The notes: a model not told the origin generated them from the letters alone. Positions 34,790 to 43,736 are shown, counted from the first letter of the stretch. The stretch: DNA of 64,000 nucleotides from Tistrella mobilis (GCF_039634785.1 NZ_JBBIAB010000011.1:1-64000), one strand, 5' to 3'. Numbers and translations are program-made.

Positions 34790-35017
34790 TCAGAACACGA
34801 AGAGGATGATCAGCGCGATCAGCAGGGCGAAGAGGCCGACCGCCTCGACCAGCGCGAAGCCGAGCATCGCGAGGGGGAACACGGTGGTGCGGACCGAGGG
34901 GTTCCGCGCCAGCGAGCTGACCAGCGAGGAGAAGATGTTGCCGATACCGATACCGACGCCGAACAGCGCAAGCACCGCGAGGCCGGCACCGATCATCTTT
35001 GCGGCTTCCAGTTCCAT
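34790..35017 (-). CDS. atpE: F0F1 ATP synthase subunit c
   Basis: 75-residue proteolipid forming the rotor ring. Two hydrophobic helices flank the polar loop LARNPSVR; the ion-carrying carboxylate is the Glu in [18 protein letters not shown] of helix 2. The Gly-rich helix 1 (GVGIGIGN) is typical. No Na+-binding signature is evident, so H+ coupling is expected. Confidence 0.97.
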   Translation of the reverse strand: MELEAAKMIGAGLAVLALFGVGIGIGNIFSSLVSSLARNPSVRTTVFPLAMLGFALVEAVGLFALLIALIILFVF

Positions 35018-35136
35018 CGCTCAACTTCCTTATCTTGACAAAGGGACTGGTTTTCAGAGAGGCGATCGCCTGATACCTGCCCGCGACCGGGGACCGGCCG
35101 GCGACATCGCCGGTCGGTCGGATCCGGTCCCGGATC

Positions 35137-35868
35137 TCAGTGCAGGTGCAGCGCGTCGTTGAGGTAGATGCAGGTCAGGATCGCGAAGACATAGGCCTGC
35201 AGCGCGGCGATGAAGAGTTCGAGGGCGGTAAGGCCCACGACCACCACGAGAGGCGCAACACCCGCGATACCGAGCGCGACGATGAAGCCGGCCAGCACCT
35301 TCAGCATCGTGTGCCCGGCAACCATGTTCGCGAACAGTCGCACCGAAAGGCTGATCGGACGCGACAGATAGGAGATGATCTCGATCGGCACCACCAGCGG
35401 CATCATCCACAGGGGCACGCCCTGGGGGACGAAGAAGCTGAAGAAGTGGCCGCCATGCTTCACCAGACCGATCACGGTGGTCAGGATCCAGACGAACAGC
35501 GCCATCGCAAAGGTGACGACGATGTGGCTGGTGGTGGTGAAGCTGTAGGGGAGCATGCCCGCCAGGTTGGCGAACAGGATGAACATGAACAGCGTGAAGA
35601 TGAAGGGGAAGTACTTCCGGCCTTCCGACCCCACGTTGTCTCGAAGCATGTTCGCGACAAACTCGTAGGACATCTCCGCCATCGACTGTCCGCGGCCCGG
35701 AACGAGGGCGCGACTGCGCGAGCCCAGCGTCAGGAACAGCGTAACGGCCGCGATGGCGATGAACATCCACAGCGACGAGTTGGTGAAGGAGATGTCGACG
35801 CCGCCGATCTGGAGGTCGACCAGACGCTTGATGTGGAACTGCTCAAGCGGGCTATGTGCTTCCGCCAC
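35137..35868 (-). CDS. atpB: F0F1 ATP synthase subunit a
   Basis: 243-residue membrane subunit providing the proton half-channels. The essential Arg occurs in SLSVRLFANMVAGHTMLKVL; the C-terminal helix is AALQAYVFAILTCIYLNDALHLH. The N terminus HSPLEQFHIKRLVDLQIGGVD is of the alphaproteobacterial type. It follows atpI by 133 bases and precedes atpE by 119 bases. Confidence 0.97.
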   Translation of the reverse strand: MAEAHSPLEQFHIKRLVDLQIGGVDISFTNSSLWMFIAIAAVTLFLTLGSRSRALVPGRGQSMAEMSYEFVANMLRDNVGSEGRKYFPFIFTLFMFILFANLAGMLPYSFTTTSHIVVTFAMALFVWILTTVIGLVKHGGHFFSFFVPQGVPLWMMPLVVPIEIISYLSRPISLSVRLFANMVAGHTMLKVLAGFIVALGIAGVAPLVVVVGLTALELFIAALQAYVFAILTCIYLNDALHLH

Positions 35869-36001
35869 CGTGGCCCTCGCTCTTCGTTAAGAACTCAACC
35901 CTGGCCGGAGCCGTCGGCACCGGGGAGTTCCCGCATGCCGGCCACCTTCCGCACCCTTGCCCGCGGTCGACCCGCAGACCCGTCAATCTTCCCGTCCGGC
36001 G

Positions 36002-36415
36002 TCACCGGCCCTGGCCGGTGTCATCCCGCCGTGCCGGATCATCCCGTCGTCCCGAACCATCCCCTTCCGGGGGTGCGGCCGGGCCGTTGCCCTGCGTTTC
36101 ACCTTCATCGATCTCGTCCATCGTCCGTTTGGCGAAGGCATAGGCATTGCGTATGCCGGCCGCCGCACCAAATAGAAAGAAGACGAGCATTCCGAAGGGC
36201 GCCGTGCCGAGCCAGCGGTCGATGAACCAGCCAAGCCCGAGCCCGACGACGAGAGCCGCCAGGATATCCGTCCCGACGCGAGCGGCGAACCCGATGCCCT
36301 TCACCGGCTCACGCGAATTCCCCGGACCGTCGCCCGTGCGGCGGCCGGTGGAGGATCGTGCCTGCTTCAGTCGGGCTTCAAGCTCTTTCAGTCCCGAGTC
36401 GTCCCGGTCATCCAT
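36002..36415 (-). CDS. atpI: AtpI-like F0 accessory protein
   Basis: 137 residues from ATG 36415. A polar N-terminal tail rich in Lys and Arg precedes two spans (IGFAARVGTDILAALVVGLGLGWFID and FGMLVFFLFGAAAGIRNAYAF), the AtpI/AtpR layout; the C-terminal tail is acidic then Arg/Asp-rich. AtpI proteins help assemble the c-ring or supply Mg2+. ATG 36415 gives the typical short N-terminal tail and aligns with the predicted promoter about 145 bases upstream. The frame is open to 36592 but runs through the promoter. Confidence 0.85.
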   Translation of the reverse strand: MDDRDDSGLKELEARLKQARSSTGRRTGDGPGNSREPVKGIGFAARVGTDILAALVVGLGLGWFIDRWLGTAPFGMLVFFLFGAAAGIRNAYAFAKRTMDEIDEGETQGNGPAAPPEGDGSGRRDDPARRDDTGQGR

Positions 36416-36563
36416 GAGCGTGGGCCCGCCTTGAGCATCCGGTCGGTGGAAGGCGCCTCTGGATTTCCGGCGCCAGGCGGACCGCATTTCTGCTGCCGCA
36501 CCTTGGCATCCGGCCATCCGGGCACGCCGGCCGCGCCGCAACAGCGCTGCCGAAGGCGCGTGA

Positions 36564-36592
36564 ACCATACGGGGAAGCCCTATGCGTGTCAA
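36564..36592 (-). promoter_or_regulatory. Predicted sigma70 promoter of the F0 operon
   Basis: On the minus strand TTGACA (36592-36587), 17-bp spacer, TATGGT (36569-36564). A perfect -35 and optimal spacing in a GC-rich genome make this one of the clearest promoters in the window. The predicted start is near 36557, 140 bases before atpI. Confidence 0.75.
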
Positions 36593-36602
36593 GAATGAAA
36601 AC

Positions 36603-36683
36603 CCCTTGCTTTACAAGGGATTGGCTTAGCCAACCCATTGATTTTTCAGCACTCGCCTTTCAGGCTCGTGCCCGCCCGGGCAC
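36603..36683. repeat. Cluster of short palindromes with a 17-base motif shared with 12028-12044
   Basis: In 80 bases: a hairpin CCCTTG/CAAGGG (36603-36619), a palindrome TTGGCTTAGCCAA (36621-36633), the 17-mer CAACCCATTGATTTTTC (36631-36647) and a palindrome GTGCCCGCCCGGGCAC (36668-36683). The same 17-mer occurs in inverse orientation at 12028-12044 next to the similar palindrome TGCGCCCGGGCGGGCGCA (12043-12060). This suggests a dispersed intergenic repeat family, function unknown. Confidence 0.55.
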
Positions 36684-37147
36684 CCTGTGCCCCGGTGTCG
36701 CAGGTGCGGGCGGTGCAACCTCAGGGTATCCGGCGCGGGCATCTGCAGCATGGTGGGGGACAGAGTTCGATGCCCCGGGATGCGTGACGGGACGAATTCT
36801 CCCCTGTTGATTGAAAATCGGCGAGGTGTTGCATCCTTCGCGCGGTTGACGCATGGTGGTTGCACAAGGCCGGCCCGATGCGGGACCGGCCACCACGCCC
36901 CGGGACGCCAGACGCGACGGGGCTTCGCGGGCGGAATGATCGCCGGCGGACGGGCGGATCCTGGATGGAAGCCCGCGTGGACGATCGCGATGGCATCGCC
37001 GCCTGCACCCCGCCGGCGGCGGCGGTTTTCTGCTGCCACGCGACGCCGACGCAGCGCGCTTCCTCTCGGTTTATATATTTATATATATGCCCCTCGTCCA
37101 TCGGCCGCTTCCGCACCGACAGCAGTGTGACGGAGGGACGGAACGCG
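36684..37147. other. Intergenic region upstream of cbiX
   Basis: Between the F0 operon promoter and cbiX there are about 460 bases with no convincing gene. I looked for a cobalamin riboswitch on both strands and found no B12-box-like core. The only striking element is an A+T-only stretch (about 37070-37088, TTTATATATTTATATATATG) in otherwise very GC-rich DNA, 60 bases upstream of cbiX, which may hold its promoter or an operator. Confidence 0.5.
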
Positions 37148-38326
37148 ATGTTCGGGCTTGGAGCCGGTCAGGGGTTGATGATCTGCGGCCATGGCAGCCG
37201 CGATCAGGGGGCGGTCGACGAATTCGCCGAGCTGGCCATAGAGCTGCGCCGCCGCTTTGCCCCGGTGCCCGTCGAATACGGCTATCTGGAATTCGCCCGC
37301 CCGATCATCCGCGACGGCCTGGACCGGCTGCGGGCCCAGGGGGTGCGCGAGGTTCTGGCCGTGCCGGGCATGCTGTTCGCGGCCGGCCATGCCAAGAACG
37401 ACATCCCGTCGGTGCTGAACACCTATCAGGAAAGCGTGCGCAGCGGCGGTGAGATGGCCGGCGGCCGGGCCGATCCCGGCTTCACCATCCGCTATGGCCG
37501 TGAACTGGGCATCGACCCGCGGATGCTGAAGGCGGCGGGAGAGCGGGTAGAGGCGGCCATCGCCCGTGCCGATGCCGCCCGCCCGGCCACCGACCCCATC
37601 CCGCGCCACGACACCCTGCTGGTGGTGGTGGGCCGCGGCGCATCCGACCCCGACGCCAATTCCAATGTCGCCAAGGTCGGCCGCATGCTGTGGGAAGGGC
37701 TGGGCCTCGGCTGGGCCGAGACGGCCTATTCGGGCGTCACCTTCCCGCTGACCGAACCGGCACTTCGCCACGCGGTGCGGCTGGGCTTCCGGCGGGTCGT
37801 GGTGTTCCCGTATTTCCTGTTCACCGGCATTCTGGTCAACCGGATCTACGACGCCGTCGACCGGGTGGCGGCCGATTTCCCCGAGATCGAATTCGTGAAG
37901 GCCCGCTATCTGCGCGACCACCCGCAGGTGGTGGAAACCATGATCGACCGGGTGCAGGAAATCCTGCAGGGCACCGGCAACATGAACTGCCAGATGTGCA
38001 AATACCGCGTTCAGGTGCTGGGCTTCGAGGCCGAGCGCGGCCTGCCGCAGGAAAGCCACCACCATCATGTGGAGGGCATCGGCACCGGTGCCGCGGGGCA
38101 TGATCACGGGCATGACCATCATCACCATGATCACGCCCATGACCACGATCACCATCATGATCATGATCATCAGCACGGGCACGGCCACGACCATGGGCAC
38201 CACCACCATGGGGCCGGCCATGATCACGGCCATCACCACCACCCCTATCCCCATGCCGACCATCCGCTTGGCCCATCCAGCCTGAACAGGGAAGCGTCCA
38301 GTCTGAAGAAGGCATCGGGTGGATGA
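37148..38326 (+). CDS. cbiX: Sirohydrochlorin cobaltochelatase, long form with His-rich tail
   Basis: 392 residues from ATG 37148, preceded by GGAGGGACGG. Two chelatase repeats are visible: LMICGHGSRDQGAVDEF with the metal-binding His, and TLLVVVGRGASDPDANSNV in the second half, then VVVFPYFLFTGILVNRIYD. Near residue 280 an MNCQMCKYR motif offers two Cys of the type that hold an Fe-S centre in long CbiX proteins. The last 110 residues are His/Asp-rich (runs such as HDHGHDHHHHDHAHDHDHHH), probably a cobalt or nickel store. It inserts Co2+ into sirohydrochlorin, the early-cobalt route. The frame is open upstream to 36860. Its stop overlaps cobH. Confidence 0.92.
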   Translation: MFGLGAGQGLMICGHGSRDQGAVDEFAELAIELRRRFAPVPVEYGYLEFARPIIRDGLDRLRAQGVREVLAVPGMLFAAGHAKNDIPSVLNTYQESVRSGGEMAGGRADPGFTIRYGRELGIDPRMLKAAGERVEAAIARADAARPATDPIPRHDTLLVVVGRGASDPDANSNVAKVGRMLWEGLGLGWAETAYSGVTFPLTEPALRHAVRLGFRRVVVFPYFLFTGILVNRIYDAVDRVAADFPEIEFVKARYLRDHPQVVETMIDRVQEILQGTGNMNCQMCKYRVQVLGFEAERGLPQESHHHHVEGIGTGAAGHDHGHDHHHHDHAHDHDHHHDHDHQHGHGHDHGHHHHGAGHDHGHHHHPYPHADHPLGPSSLNREASSLKKASGG

Positions 38327-38964
38327 GCGCCGCCTGGCTGCGTGTGCCCGACCAGATCTATGCCCGATCCTTCGCCATCATCCGGGCCGAGGCGGAGCTT
38401 GACCGGCTGCCGCCGGCCCTGGTGCCGCTGGCGCTCAGGGTCGTGCATGCCTGCGGCGTGGTCGAGGTCGCCGCAAATCTGGCCTGGCAGGGGGATCCGG
38501 CCGCGGCCGGCCGTGCCGCGCTGGCTGCGGGGCGGCCGGTGATCGCCGATTGCCGCATGGTCGCCTCGGGCATCATCCGCCGCCGGCTGCCGGCCGGCAC
38601 CGACATTCTCTGCGGGCTGGACTGCGACGAGACCGCGGCGATCGCGGCGCGCGACGGCACCACCCGCTCGGCCGCGGCGCTCGACGCGCTGGGCGACCGG
38701 CTGGCCGGCGCCGTGGTCGCGATCGGCAACGCGCCCACGGCCCTGTTCCGCCTGCTGGAGATCATCGCCGCCGGCGGCCCGCGCCCGGCGGCGATCCTGG
38801 CCTTCCCGGTCGGCTTCGTGGGGGCCGCCGAAAGCAAGCAGGCGCTGGTCGAGGCCGGTTGCGGCGTGCCCTTCCTCACCCTGCCGGGGCGGATGGGCGG
38901 CAGTGCCATGGCCTCGGCCGCGGTCAACGCCCTCTGGGCCCCCAATGAGGAAGGGGCGGGATGA
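38323..38964 (+). CDS. cobH: Precorrin-8X / cobalt-precorrin-8 methylmutase
   Basis: 213 residues. CobH/CbiC moves the C11 methyl to C12 to give (hydrogeno/cobyrinic) acid. Signatures: IYARSFAIIRAEAEL, VVHACGVVEVAANL (catalytic His), IADCRMVASGIIRR, AIGNAPTALFRLLEI and LAFPVGFVGAAESKQAL. Start overlaps cbiX (ATGA), stop overlaps cobL. Either cobalt-free or cobalt-containing substrate is possible from sequence. Confidence 0.95.
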   Translation: MSAAWLRVPDQIYARSFAIIRAEAELDRLPPALVPLALRVVHACGVVEVAANLAWQGDPAAAGRAALAAGRPVIADCRMVASGIIRRRLPAGTDILCGLDCDETAAIAARDGTTRSAAALDALGDRLAGAVVAIGNAPTALFRLLEIIAAGGPRPAAILAFPVGFVGAAESKQALVEAGCGVPFLTLPGRMGGSAMASAAVNALWAPNEEGAG

Positions 38965-40199
38965 TGGACGGCGCCACCCTGACCACCGCAACCGCCCCCT
39001 GGATCACCATCATCGGCATCGGCGAGGATGGCCTGGCCGGTCTCGGCACCGAGGCCCGGGCCGAGGTGGCTGCGGCGGAGCTGCTGATCGGCGGCGACCG
39101 CCATCTGGCGATGCTGCCTGCGGAAGACCGGCGCCCGCGCCTGGCCTGGCCCAGCCCGCTCAAGGATCTGCGGCCGGCGATCGCGGCCGCGCGCGGCCGC
39201 CGCCTGGTGGTGCTGGCCAGCGGCGACCCCTTCTGCTGGGGTGTCGGCACCACGCTTGCCCGCTGGTTCGGGGCCGATGCGCTGAACGTGCACCCGGCCC
39301 CCTCGGCCGCAAGCCTGGTCTGTGCCCGGCTGGGCTGGCCGCTGCCCGAGGTGCGGATCATCACCCTGCACGGCCGGCCGTTGGCGCTGCTCGACCGCCA
39401 TCTTCAGCCCGGCGCGCGTCTCGTTATATATACCGACGACGGCGCGGCCCCGGCGGCGATCGCCGCCCGTCTGGCCGAACGCGGTTTCGGGGCCAGCCCG
39501 ATGGTCGTGCTCGAATGCCTGGGCGGCCCGCGCGAAGCCCTGCGCCGCGGGACGGCCGGCGACTGGGATCCGCGCCCGGCGGCCGATCTGAACACGGTCG
39601 CGGTCGAACTGGTGGCGGCACCCGCGACCGATTGGCTGCCGACCCTCGCCGGGCTCGATGACGATGCCTTCGGTCATGACGGCCAGCTGACCAAGCGAGA
39701 GGTGCGGGCGATCACCCTGGCCCGGCTGATGCCGGCGCCGGGGGCGCTGCTCTGGGATCTGGGCGCCGGCAATGGTTCGGTCGCGATCGAATGGCTGCGG
39801 GCCGAGCCGACCGCCCGGGCAATCGGTATCGAACAGCGGCCCGACCGGCTGGATCGGGCGCGGGCCAATGCGCGCAGGCTGGGCGTGCCGGGGCTTAAGC
39901 TGATCGAGGGCCATCTGCCCGAGGCGCTGGCCGGGTTGCCGGTTCCGGATGCGATCTTCCTGGGCGGCGCCGTGGCGCAGGCGGGGCTGATCGACCATCT
40001 GGTCACTCTGCTGCCGCCGGGCGGCCGGCTGGTCGCCAATGCCGTGACCCTGTCGGGAGAGGCGGCGCTGATCGAGGCTCAGGCCCGCCATGGCGGCGAT
40101 CTGACCCGCATCCAGATCGCCCGCGCCGAACCGGTCGGGCCGCATCTGGGCTGGCGGGCGGCGATGCCGGTCACCCAATGGGCCTGGCGGCGCGCATGA
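38961..40199 (+). CDS. cobL: Precorrin-6Y C5,15-methyltransferase (decarboxylating)
   Basis: 412-residue two-domain enzyme: an N-terminal tetrapyrrole methylase (IIGIGEDGLAGLGTEARAEV, VVLASGDPFCWGVGTTLA; CbiE-like) and a C-terminal SAM domain (KREVRAITLARLMPAPGALL, WDLGAGNGSVAIEW; CbiT-like). It methylates C5 and C15 and removes the C12 acetate carboxyl. A short A+T stretch TTATATATA occurs inside at about 39424. The stop overlaps the next gene's start region by a few bases. Confidence 0.95.
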   Translation: MMDGATLTTATAPWITIIGIGEDGLAGLGTEARAEVAAAELLIGGDRHLAMLPAEDRRPRLAWPSPLKDLRPAIAAARGRRLVVLASGDPFCWGVGTTLARWFGADALNVHPAPSAASLVCARLGWPLPEVRIITLHGRPLALLDRHLQPGARLVIYTDDGAAPAAIAARLAERGFGASPMVVLECLGGPREALRRGTAGDWDPRPAADLNTVAVELVAAPATDWLPTLAGLDDDAFGHDGQLTKREVRAITLARLMPAPGALLWDLGAGNGSVAIEWLRAEPTARAIGIEQRPDRLDRARANARRLGVPGLKLIEGHLPEALAGLPVPDAIFLGGAVAQAGLIDHLVTLLPPGGRLVANAVTLSGEAALIEAQARHGGDLTRIQIARAEPVGPHLGWRAAMPVTQWAWRRA

Positions 40200-40921
40200 G
40201 CGGGGCAGGTTCGACGACCGGTCGGCTCATTGGTCTCGGCCTCGGGCCGGGCGATCCGGAGCTGATCACGCTGAAGGCCGCCCGGCTGCTCGGCAGCCTG
40301 GGGGTGATCGCCCATATTCGCGCGGCCGGCGCCGCCCGGGGGATGGCGCTCAGCATCGCGGGCGGGCTGATCGCGCCCGGGGCGGTGCTGGTCGAGATCG
40401 AGATGCCGATGCGCGACGACCGCAGCCCCGGGGCCGCCGCCTATGATGCCGGCGCCGCGGCCATCGCCGCCCATCTGGCGGAGGGTCGCGATGTCGGCCT
40501 CTTGTGCGAGGGCGACCCGCTCACCTTCGGCTCGTTCATGTATCTGGCCGCCCGCCTCCAGGGGCGCTTTCCGGTCGAGGTGGTGCCGGGCATCACCTCA
40601 ATGGCCGGGGCGGCGGCGCGGATCGGCCTGCCGCTCGCCGCCCGCACCGACTGTCTGGCGATGATCCCGGCGACCCTGCCCGCGCCCGAGCTTGCGACGC
40701 GGATCGCCGCGGCCGACGGCATGGCCTTCCTCAAGGTCGGCCGGCATCTGCCCAAGCTGCGCCGGGTGCTGGAGGAGGCAGGCCTCCTGGCCCGGGCCTG
40801 GTATGTCGAGCGCGCCACCTGGCCGGGGGAGCGCATCCTGAAGCTTGCCGACCTCCCCGACGAGGCGGCGCCCTATTTCAGCCTGATCCTGGTTCACCGG
40901 CGCGGCGAGGCGACAGCATGA
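40196..40921 (+). CDS. cobI: Precorrin-2 / cobalt-factor-II C20-methyltransferase
   Basis: 241-residue SAM-dependent methylase. Signatures: LIGLGLGPGDPELITLKAARLL, GLLCEGDPLTFGSFMYLA and VVPGITSMAGAAARIGLPLA. The start at ATG 40196 overlaps the cobL stop; a longer version from 40178 is less likely. CobI acts on precorrin-2, CbiL on the cobalt form; they are not separable by eye. Confidence 0.94.
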   Translation: MSGAGSTTGRLIGLGLGPGDPELITLKAARLLGSLGVIAHIRAAGAARGMALSIAGGLIAPGAVLVEIEMPMRDDRSPGAAAYDAGAAAIAAHLAEGRDVGLLCEGDPLTFGSFMYLAARLQGRFPVEVVPGITSMAGAAARIGLPLAARTDCLAMIPATLPAPELATRIAAADGMAFLKVGRHLPKLRRVLEEAGLLARAWYVERATWPGERILKLADLPDEAAPYFSLILVHRRGEATA

Positions 40922-42804
40922 CCGACATTCCTTCCACCGCCGCTCCGGCCGTTCTGATCCTGGGGCCGTCGGGGCTGCCGCTGGCCCGGCGGGTTCAGGC
41001 ACTGCTGCCCGGCGCCGTGATCACCGGCCCCCATGCCCGGCTTGCGGCCGATGATCGCGCCCTGGTCCAGCCGCTCGACCCCGTGGCCGAGGGGCTGCGC
41101 GGCCTGTTCCTGGCCGGCCGGCCGATCCTGGGCATTGCCGCTGCCGGCGCGCTGATCCGCATGCTCGCCCCGGTCCTGGCCGACAAGACGGCCGAGCCGC
41201 CGGTGCTGGCACTCGCCGAGGACGGCAGCGCGGTCGTGCCGCTTCTGGGCGGCCATCACGGCGCCAATGATCTGGCCCGACAGCTGGCGACGGCGCTGGG
41301 GGCGGTGGCCGCCGTCACGACCGCGGGCGATCTGCGCTTCGGCGTCGCGCTCGACGACCCGCCGGTCGGCTGGCGGCTGGCGGCGGGGCTGGATCCGAAA
41401 CCCGCCATGGCGGCGCTGGTCGCCGGGGCCTCGGTGCGGGTCGAGGAGGATCTTCCCGACTGGCTTGCCCCCCTGCCGCAGGCGGCAGACGGCAGCGTGC
41501 CGCTGGTGATCGATCACCGGCTTCGGGAGGTGCCGGCGGGCGGGCTGCTCTATCATCCGGCCCGCCTTGCCGTCGGCATCGGCTGCGAACGCGGTGCCGG
41601 GGCCGAGGAGATCGGCGGGCTGATCGACGAGACCCTGGCCGGTGCCGGTCTGGCGCCCGGGGCCGTGGCCCTGATCGCGACCATCGACATCAAGGCCGAC
41701 GAGGCCGGGATCGCCGCCGCGGCCGCCGCGCGCGGCCTGCCGGTGCGGGTTTTCCCCGCCGCGCGGCTTGCCGAGGAAACCCCGCGGCTTGCAACGCCGT
41801 CCGATTATGTCAGGGCGACGGTGGGGGTGGCGGGCGTCGCCGAGGCGGCGGCCCTGGCGGCGGCGGGCCCCGCGGGGGAGCTGATCGTGGCCAAACGCAA
41901 ATCGCCGCGCGCGACCTGTGCGGTGGCGCTCGCCCCGGCGCCGATCATGGCGGGCGGGGTCGGGCGCGCGCCGGGCATGCTCTATGTCGTCGGCATCGGC
42001 CCCGGCCGGCCCGACTGGCGCACCCCCGAGGTCGACCGCATGGTCGCAGAGGCGACCGACCTGGTCGGCTATGGCCTCTATCTGGACCTGCTGGGCCCGG
42101 CGGCGGCCGGCAAGCGCCGCCATGGCTATGAGCTGGGCGAAGAGGAACGCCGCGTCGCCGCGGCACTCGATCTGGCGGCGGAGGGGCGGAGCGTGGCGCT
42201 GGTCTGTTCGGGCGATGCCGGCATCTATGCCATGGCGGCGCTGGTCTACGAGCTGATCGAGCGCGGCGAGGATCTGGGCGAGCCCCGCCCCGGCTGGGCC
42301 CATGTGCCGGTGCAGGTCTCGCCGGGGATTTCGGCGCTGCAGGCCGCGGCGGCACGGGCGGGCGCGCCGCTCGGCCATGATTTCTGCACCATCTCGCTGT
42401 CCGATCTGATGACGCCGTTCACGGTGATCGAACGCCGGATCCGGGCCGCGGCCGCCGGTGATTTCGTGGTCGCCTTCTACAACCCGGTCTCGCGCCGCCG
42501 ACGCCATCAGCTGGCCCGCGCCCGCGAGATCCTGATCGAGGCGCGCGGCGGCGCCACCCCGGTGATCCTGGCCCGCAATCTGGGCCGGCCCGACGAGACG
42601 GTGACCATCACCGATCTGGACGGGCTGGCGGTCGATGCGGTGGACATGCTGACCCTGGTGATGGTCGGCGCCCGGGGTAGCCGGCGGCTGGAACTGGGGC
42701 AGGGCAGCCGGGTCTACACCCCCCGCGGCTATGGCAGCCGCGGCGAAGACAGTTTTGCAGATGCCGGTTTCGGCCGGACCGGATCAGGGGAGGCCGTGGC
42801 ATGA
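40918..42804 (+). CDS. CbiG-CobJ fusion: cobalt-precorrin-5A hydrolase / precorrin-3B C17-methyltransferase
   Basis: 628 residues. The N-terminal part (about 1-345) is CbiG: a first domain with LFLAGRPILGIAAAGALIRM, GHHGANDLARQLATALG, and a C-terminal CbiG domain GIGCERGAGAEEIGGLIDE, IDIKADEAGIAAAAAARGL. CbiG opens the lactone ring and releases acetaldehyde in the anaerobic route. The C-terminal part (about 355-600) is CobJ/Cbi[80 protein letters not shown]. The reading frame is continuous. ATGA overlap with cobI upstream and cobM downstream indicates one operon. Confidence 0.93.
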   Translation: MTDIPSTAAPAVLILGPSGLPLARRVQALLPGAVITGPHARLAADDRALVQPLDPVAEGLRGLFLAGRPILGIAAAGALIRMLAPVLADKTAEPPVLALAEDGSAVVPLLGGHHGANDLARQLATALGAVAAVTTAGDLRFGVALDDPPVGWRLAAGLDPKPAMAALVAGASVRVEEDLPDWLAPLPQAADGSVPLVIDHRLREVPAGGLLYHPARLAVGIGCERGAGAEEIGGLIDETLAGAGLAPGAVALIATIDIKADEAGIAAAAAARGLPVRVFPAARLAEETPRLATPSDYVRATVGVAGVAEAAALAAAGPAGELIVAKRKSPRATCAVALAPAPIMAGGVGRAPGMLYVVGIGPGRPDWRTPEVDRMVAEATDLVGYGLYLDLLGPAAAGKRRHGYELGEEERRVAAALDLAAEGRSVALVCSGDAGIYAMAALVYELIERGEDLGEPRPGWAHVPVQVSPGISALQAAAARAGAPLGHDFCTISLSDLMTPFTVIERRIRAAAAGDFVVAFYNPVSRRRRHQLARAREILIEARGGATPVILARNLGRPDETVTITDLDGLAVDAVDMLTLVMVGARGSRRLELGQGSRVYTPRGYGSRGEDSFADAGFGRTGSGEAVA

Positions 42805-43646
42805 CGGTTCATTTCATCGGTGCCGGCCCCGGTGCGGCCGATCTGATCACCATCCGCGGCCGCGACCTGATCGCCGCCGCTCCGGTCTGCCTCTATGCCG
42901 GCTCTCTGGTGCCGGCCGAGGTGGTGGCCTGGGCACCGCAGGGCGCCCGGGTGGTCGACACCGCCCCGCTCACCCTCGACGAGATCGTGGACGAGATGCG
43001 GGCGGCGCATGAACGGGGCGAGGATGTCGCCCGGGTCCATTCCGGTGATCCCTCGATCTATGGGGCGACGGCCGAGCAGATGCGCCGGCTGAAGGCGCTG
43101 GGCATCCCCTTCGACGTGACGCCGGGCGTGCCCGCCTTTGCCGGTGCCGCCGCGGCGCTGCAAAGCGAGCTGACCCTGCCCGGCATCTCGCAGACGGTGA
43201 TCGTGACCCGCACCGGCCATGCCTCGTCGCCCATGCCCGAAGGCGAGACGCTGGAAGAGCTGGGCCGGTCGCGGGCGACGCTGGCCATCCACCTGTCGAT
43301 CCGCTTCCTGCCCCAGATCCACCGGACTCTGGCGCCCCATTACGGCGACGACTGCCCGGTGGTGGTGGTCTATCGGGCGACCTGGCCCGACCAGATGATC
43401 ATCCGCGGCACGCTGGCCGATATCGCCGCACGGGTGCGTGCGGCCAAGATCACCCGCACCGCGCTGATCCTGGTCGGCCGGGTCTTCGAGCCCGGCGACT
43501 TCGCCGACAGTGCGCTTTATGATCCGGGACATGCGCATGTGCTGCGGCCGGTCCGGGCCGCCCCGAAACGTCCCCGGGGCAGCCTGCCCGATCCCGTGGC
43601 CGGCGCTGCCCCCCGCGTCGGGGACGCCGATATCCTCTCCCGCTGA
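42801..43646 (+). CDS. cobM: Precorrin-4 C11-methyltransferase
   Basis: 281-residue methylase of the cobalamin ring. VHFIGAGPGAADLITIRGRDLI, LYAGSLVPAEVV, RVHSGDPSIYGATAEQM and FDVTPGVPAFAGAAAALQSELTLP are characteristic of CobM/CbiF. The start overlaps the CbiG-CobJ stop. The C-terminal 30 residues after RVFEPGDFADSALYD are poorly conserved. Confidence 0.95.
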   Translation: MTVHFIGAGPGAADLITIRGRDLIAAAPVCLYAGSLVPAEVVAWAPQGARVVDTAPLTLDEIVDEMRAAHERGEDVARVHSGDPSIYGATAEQMRRLKALGIPFDVTPGVPAFAGAAAALQSELTLPGISQTVIVTRTGHASSPMPEGETLEELGRSRATLAIHLSIRFLPQIHRTLAPHYGDDCPVVVVYRATWPDQMIIRGTLADIAARVRAAKITRTALILVGRVFEPGDFADSALYDPGHAHVLRPVRAAPKRPRGSLPDPVAGAAPRVGDADILSR

Positions 43647-43736
43647 GTGTCTGTTTCCCACCGGCTCTGGCGCCCCCTCAGATCCCTTCCCGAACCCTGT
43701 CCGCACCGGACGTCCCGACGACGGAGACACGATCCC

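Noticed and set aside
36603-36660. Small RNA ending at the CCCTTG/CAAGGG hairpin on the minus strand
   Set aside because: The hairpin is short with only four T, no promoter was found upstream on that strand, and it abuts the F0 promoter, so it is kept only as part of a palindrome cluster.
36684-37147. Cobalamin riboswitch upstream of cbiX
   Set aside because: Searched by eye on both strands for the conserved CCGCAACtG-type core, the CCACTG block and the GGGAAGG block; none found in order.
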